A DNA stretch of 64,000 nucleotides from Peptoniphilus obesi ph1 (GTDB lineage Bacteria > Bacillota > Clostridia > Tissierellales > Peptoniphilaceae), in contig NZ_HE978580.1 in NCBI RefSeq assembly GCF_000311865.1, forward strand, positions 194,413 through 258,412, in the 5' to 3' direction. Positions 61,141 to 64,000 of this stretch are shown in pieces. The number at the start of each line of letters is the position of its first letter. The stretch's first letter is position 1. Both the position numbers and the translations under genes were made by a program. The notes beneath the pieces are model-generated. The model saw only the letters and a list, made by a program, of their open reading frames with translations, was not told where the DNA came from and searched no databases.

Positions 61141-63999
61141 TTAATCTTTTTTATAAAATTCACTTTCAAATCCATCTGCATCAAGAATAAGTCCAGGTGC
61201 CCAGCTAGGAAGTAAGGACATTATTTGATTTATTTCCTCGATGCTAGATGAATCACTTTCTATTACAACTTCATCATGAATATGCATGACGATATTAAAT
61301 CCTTTTTCCTCAAGTCTCATCATAGTCTCAGCTAAAATATCTCTGGCTATGGCTTGAACTATGTTTTCTACAAATTTTCCACCATAGGATTCAATTTTGT
61401 CCCACTTGTTTCCTAATACAACTCCTTCATAGACTACTGATTCTCCACCAAATCGATTCATCCCGATTTTTGCTTTTGGATAAGCTAGTCTTCTTTTTGA
61501 GGGTAGTTGTATAAAAAGAATGCCTTTTTCATAGCTAATAACTAGGCTCTTATATTTTTCTTTAGTTCTAGTCTTTACAACTCTTTTTACGACTGAATCT
61601 ATGTCCCACCAAAGACTCACTATATTTGGATTAGCCTCTCGCCAGGAATCAACGATTGATTGAAGTTCATCTTCAGATAAACCCATCTCAATACCACCCA
61701 TTGCTTTAAGAGCACCTAAGGCTCCTTGGTAGCCACAGTTGTGAACTAATTTCCCTGATACGGTAAAACGGTTATTCTTTCCGGCATTTCGTATATCATA
61801 AAGTCTAGTCTTGCTTCTATACCTTTCCAATTTTTTCTTTTCTCGAATACAGCTAATTCTGCATCTTCTATAATTTCGTCTCGGCTTAATCCTTTTGAAA
61901 GTTTCCTTATAACAACACTTCGTGCATAAGGCCAGTATTTTTGATGAAATTCTGTTAATACAGTATTTCTCTTGTTCGAAGCATTCTCTATACGAGTCGC
62001 AAATCTTAAGTTGCCTCTTTCGTAATGCCCATTGTTGTCTATTCTGTCTATTTCTAGTTCTCTTTTTGGCAGTCCAAATTTTTCGATTAAATAAAGACCT
62101 GCCTCTAGAATTGATGGAAACTTGAACTTTATTCCTCTTTCTCCATAGTTTTTGAACTCTGGATCTTTTGGGTTGGTACACCTTTGCTTTGCTGCTGTTA
62201 GCCTTCTGTCCAACCATCGTGGAATTTGTCTTGGCTGGGAGCAAGCTTGACATCCTTTTGACCTTCCTGTCGTTAAATTTCCCCTGTCTTGCCATTGAAT
62301 GCTTCCACATCCTTGACATCTTGTGAGGACATAACAAGAATTCCAGTTTTTCGCCCATCTTTTTTCTGGACTTATAATCTTCACCCACCCATATTGCTCT
62401 CCTACCATCTCCTGATTGTAGGAGATGTGCTCCGCTGGTGGCAGCTTCTCCAAATTGTATTGGCTTTTCTTGCCCCTCGATCCATACGATATGGTCTTTT
62501 GTTGCTCTAAGCCCATCATATTCAATCACTTCTCCTATCCCTTTATATATAACTCCATCATGTGAAACCCAGTTTTCTCCATCCCATAATTTATGAGCTT
62601 TTGTAAGTTTTTCTATAGGAACTAACCCCTTATCTGTAAGAACCAATTCGCCTTCAGCAATACAGGCTAAAGTTGCTATCTTTCCTTTTTGCCTTAGATG
62701 ACCATTTACTCCATGCTTTTCAACTGGCACACCAAACATCCTTGATGCTGTTCTGCAATAGATATCTTCTCCATTTTCAAAGGCATCCAGTACCCATTGT
62801 TCTCCTGCAATCCATGCAAGGACACGGGCCTCTATTGCTGAAAAGTCAGAAATAATAAACCTGGTGCCTTCTTTTGCTATAAAGGCTGTCCTTATTAATT
62901 GGGATAAAATATCAGACGGGGATTCATATAGAATCTCCATCGTTTCATAATCTCTATTTTTTACAAGACTCCTAGCTAGTTCTAAATCTTTTAGATTGTT
63001 TCTTCTTAAGTTTTGAACTTGAATAAGCCTGCCTGAATACCTTCCAGTTCTATTTGCTCCATAGAATTGGATCAGACCTCTTGCTCGATTATCTGTTCCT
63101 CTTACATTTTTCATAGCGTCATATTTTCTAACTGAGGACTTAGATAATTCTTGTCTAAGTTCCAGCACTTCTTTAATATCTCCTTCAACATTTTTAAGAG
63201 CAGACTCTACATCTTTTTTAGCTAAGGAATCGATCTCTAAGCCTTTCTTATTTAGCCATTCTTTTAGCTGTAAGAGAGAATTTGGATTTTCAAGACCAGT
63301 TAATTCTATGGCTCTGTCCATATTTTCTTCTCGTAAGATTTCATCAAATTTAATAGCTGAATCAACTAAAACTTCATCAATTAATATTCCTCTGTCATTG
63401 ATGTTCTGGTCTACCCAGTAGTTTTCCCATTCTGATTGAGGCATAGGAAATGCTGATAATTTTTTCTTTATTGCCATTTCTGTTTCCACATCTCTTTGGT
63501 TATATTCCTTAAAGGTAGACCACTTTCCCAAATCATGATGTGGTAGATTTCTTGTCCTCATACCATTGGTTTTAGTAGGTTTACATGGAATAGAAAAATA
63601 TCTTATAAGAGCTTTCCCTTCATTCATCTTTTGCTTATCTAGTTTTAAAACCTCTCCGACTTTTTCAAGCGATAGAGGTAACCCCAGATAGGCTGACCAA
63701 ATCATAGTGCAGTACCAACCTTTTGGATTTAGCCTTTTACCAAGAAATCTTGAGAGGCACACCCTTTCAAAGTTTGCGTTAAAGGCCCACTTTTCTATAT
63801 TTTCATCACTAAGTGCTGATAATATTTCTTCAGGAATAATCTCTCCACTTGCCAAATCTATGACCTTAACTTCTCCATCATCAATAGAATAGGCAAAGAG
63901 GAGGATTTCAAAATCCTCGCTCTCGGCATATTTGTATACACCACTTTTGCCTAAATCAATTGAAGAGAATGTTTCAAGATCTATGGACAATCTCTTCAT
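61141..63999 (-). CDS. Phage family A DNA polymerase interrupted by an intein
   Basis: The 952-codon frame encodes a PolA-type replicase of 643 residues plus an intein of 309. Residues 1-190 hold the 3'-5' exonuclease (SIDLETF, then NANFERVC and YNQRDVETE). The polymerase part has FISDFSAIEARVLAWIAG (motif A), the O-helix RQKGKIATLA/CGYQGALGAL (motif B, split by the intein) and MHIHDEVVIE (motif C). Joining the pieces restores LACGYQG, the expected active-site sequence. MKRLSIDLETF is the natural N-terminus, so the gene is complete within one base of the window edge. Confidence 0.93.
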   Translation of the reverse strand: MKRLSIDLETFSSIDLGKSGVYKYAESEDFEILLFAYSIDDGEVKVIDLASGEIIPEEILSALSDENIEKWAFNANFERVCLSRFLGKRLNPKGWYCTMIWSAYLGLPLSLEKVGEVLKLDKQKMNEGKALIRYFSIPCKPTKTNGMRTRNLPHHDLGKWSTFKEYNQRDVETEMAIKKKLSAFPMPQSEWENYWVDQNINDRGILIDEVLVDSAIKFDEILREENMDRAIELTGLENPNSLLQLKEWLNKKGLEIDSLAKKDVESALKNVEGDIKEVLELRQELSKSSVRKYDAMKNVRGTDNRARGLIQFYGANRTGRYSGRLIQVQNLRRNNLKDLELARSLVKNRDYETMEILYESPSDILSQLIRTAFIAKEGTRFIISDFSAIEARVLAWIAGEQWVLDAFENGEDIYCRTASRMFGVPVEKHGVNGHLRQKGKIATLACIAEGELVLTDKGLVPIEKLTKAHKLWDGENWVSHDGVIYKGIGEVIEYDGLRATKDHIVWIEGQEKPIQFGEAATSGAHLLQSGDGRRAIWVGEDYKSRKKMGEKLEFLLCPHKMSRMWKHSMARQGKFNDRKVKRMSSLLPAKTNSTMVGQKANSSKAKVYQPKRSRVQKLWRKRNKVQVSINSRGRSLFNRKIWTAKKRTRNRQNRQQWALRKRQLKICDSYRECFEQEKYCINRISSKILALCTKCCYKETFKRIKPRRNYRRCRISCIREKKKLERYRSKTRLYDIRNAGKNNRFTVSGKLVHNCGYQGALGALKAMGGIEMGLSEDELQSIVDSWREANPNIVSLWWDIDSVVKRVVKTRTKEKYKSLVISYEKGILFIQLPSKRRLAYPKAKIGMNRFGGESVVYEGVVLGNKWDKIESYGGKFVENIVQAIARDILAETMMRLEEKGFNIVMHIHDEVVIESDSSSIEEINQIMSLLPSWAPGLILDADGFESEFYKKD
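61738..62664 (-). other. Intein in DNA polymerase (309 residues), with most of its length also coding in another frame
   Basis: The intein runs from Cys446 to Asn754 of the polymerase frame. Block A is CIAEGELVLTDKGLVPIEKL and block B is GLRATKDHIVWIEG with the TxxH. Block F is TRLYDIRNAGKNNRF and block G is SGKLVHN, followed by extein Cys755. All residues for cis-splicing are present (Cys1, TxxH, penultimate His, terminal Asn, Cys+1). The centre has no LAGLIDADG or HNH motif in this frame; instead it is unusually rich in Lys and Arg, as if its sequence were set by the other frame. Confidence 0.92.
61746..62525 (-). CDS. HNH homing endonuclease gene nested out of frame inside the intein
   Basis: This 259-residue protein is read in the +1 frame relative to the polymerase. 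It has a zinc ribbon with CQGC (70-73) and CQAC (92-95), and a linker KQRCTNPKDPEFKNYGERGI. The HNH catalytic segment LEIDRIDNNGHYERGNLRFA (157-176) is of the type in free-standing phage homing endonucleases. A TTG start has AGGAG six bases upstream; that site codes GIGEV in the intein frame. The stop TAG lies within the intein's GKLVHN block. A later ATG (codon 40) has GGAG touching it, so it is a poor start. Confidence 0.87.
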   Translation of the reverse strand: MNMMGLEQQKTISYGSRGKKSQYNLEKLPPAEHISYNQEMVGEQYGWVKIISPEKRWAKNWNSCYVLTRCQGCGSIQWQDRGNLTTGRSKGCQACSQPRQIPRWLDRRLTAAKQRCTNPKDPEFKNYGERGIKFKFPSILEAGLYLIEKFGLPKRELEIDRIDNNGHYERGNLRFATRIENASNKRNTVLTEFHQKYWPYARSVVIRKLSKGLSRDEIIEDAELAVFEKRKNWKGIEARLDFMIYEMPERITVLPYQGN

Positions 64000-64000
64000 A

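Noticed and set aside
62289..62510. Internal ATG (62408) as the true start of the nested endonuclease
   Set aside because: GGAG directly abuts the ATG with no spacer, and the upstream TTG has a better placed AGGAG. The zinc ribbon lies downstream of both, so this remains a weak alternative.
61738..62664. Group I intron interpretation of the polymerase insert
   Set aside because: The polymerase frame is continuous through the insert with canonical intein end residues (Cys1, HN, Cys+1) and blocks A, B, F, G. A group I intron would not need or keep this.
61141..63999. Pair of sequencing indels creating the out-of-frame endonuclease
   Set aside because: The intein frame itself is open across the whole endonuclease region, and the endonuclease has its own start signals and stop. 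In-frame fusion with two compensating errors would leave one frame with stops. It still deserves read-level checking.

Overview
The window is low-GC Firmicute DNA, most like an anaerobic Gram-positive coccus or a related clostridium. The grounds are AT-rich codon use, strong AGGAGG-type ribosome binding sites, a Gram-positive resistance cassette and an HK97-type siphophage. No rRNA, tRNA or housekeeping locus was seen, so the species stays open. Almost everything here is accessory DNA.

Bases 1-20,400 are a mosaic of mobile-element cargo. It holds a MATE exporter (cut by the window edge), an ECF-type ABC importer with its TetR regulator, a wrecked MobC/relaxase module, and a two-gene nuclease plus SMC-like ATPase module that looks like phage defence. 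Next come an AbiE system broken by an AraC-family gene, then a resistance block: beta-lactamase-fold hydrolase, cytidine-deaminase-like protein, N-truncated APH-type kinase, and erm(TR) with two leader peptides. A RibD-type reductase with a frameshifted WYL regulator follows. The block ends with the aph(3')-IIIa / sat4 / ant(6)-Ia cluster and its two usual companion genes. Three serine recombinase genes and a small partner gene follow (21,105-24,909).

Bases 25,265-33,184 hold a sactipeptide-type RiPP locus: a six-cysteine precursor resembling ruminococcin C, a radical SAM/SPASM maturase, an ABC ATPase and permease, two M16-like proteins and an ABC exporter. A small XRE regulator sits beside it. 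The regulator and maturase promoters share a ten-base sequence.

Bases 33,227-64,000 are most of a prophage transcribed on the minus strand: lysis, tail, head, packaging, DNA modification and replication genes. The integrase is either beyond the right edge or is the recombinase set at 21-24.6 kb. Four plus-strand cargo units interrupt the late genes, each with its own promoter: a RelE-type toxin-antitoxin (toxin frameshifted), DUF3800 with an adjacent candidate RNA, an AbiF/Abi_2 HEPN gene behind a candidate RNA, and an AbrB/RelE-type toxin-antitoxin.

The most unusual object is in the phage DNA polymerase at the right edge. Its O-helix coding region carries an intein of 309 residues. An HNH homing-endonuclease gene of about 259 codons lies inside the intein in the +1 reading frame, so about 84 percent of the intein is coded in two frames. 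The polymerase/intein frame stays open throughout. Intein endonucleases are normally fused in frame. Other points worth attention are near-cognate start codons (ATA, ATC) apparently used by portal and small terminase, a programmed -1 frameshift in the tail chaperone, and a recoded duplication of the start of the major tail protein gene around a GC-richer structured insert.
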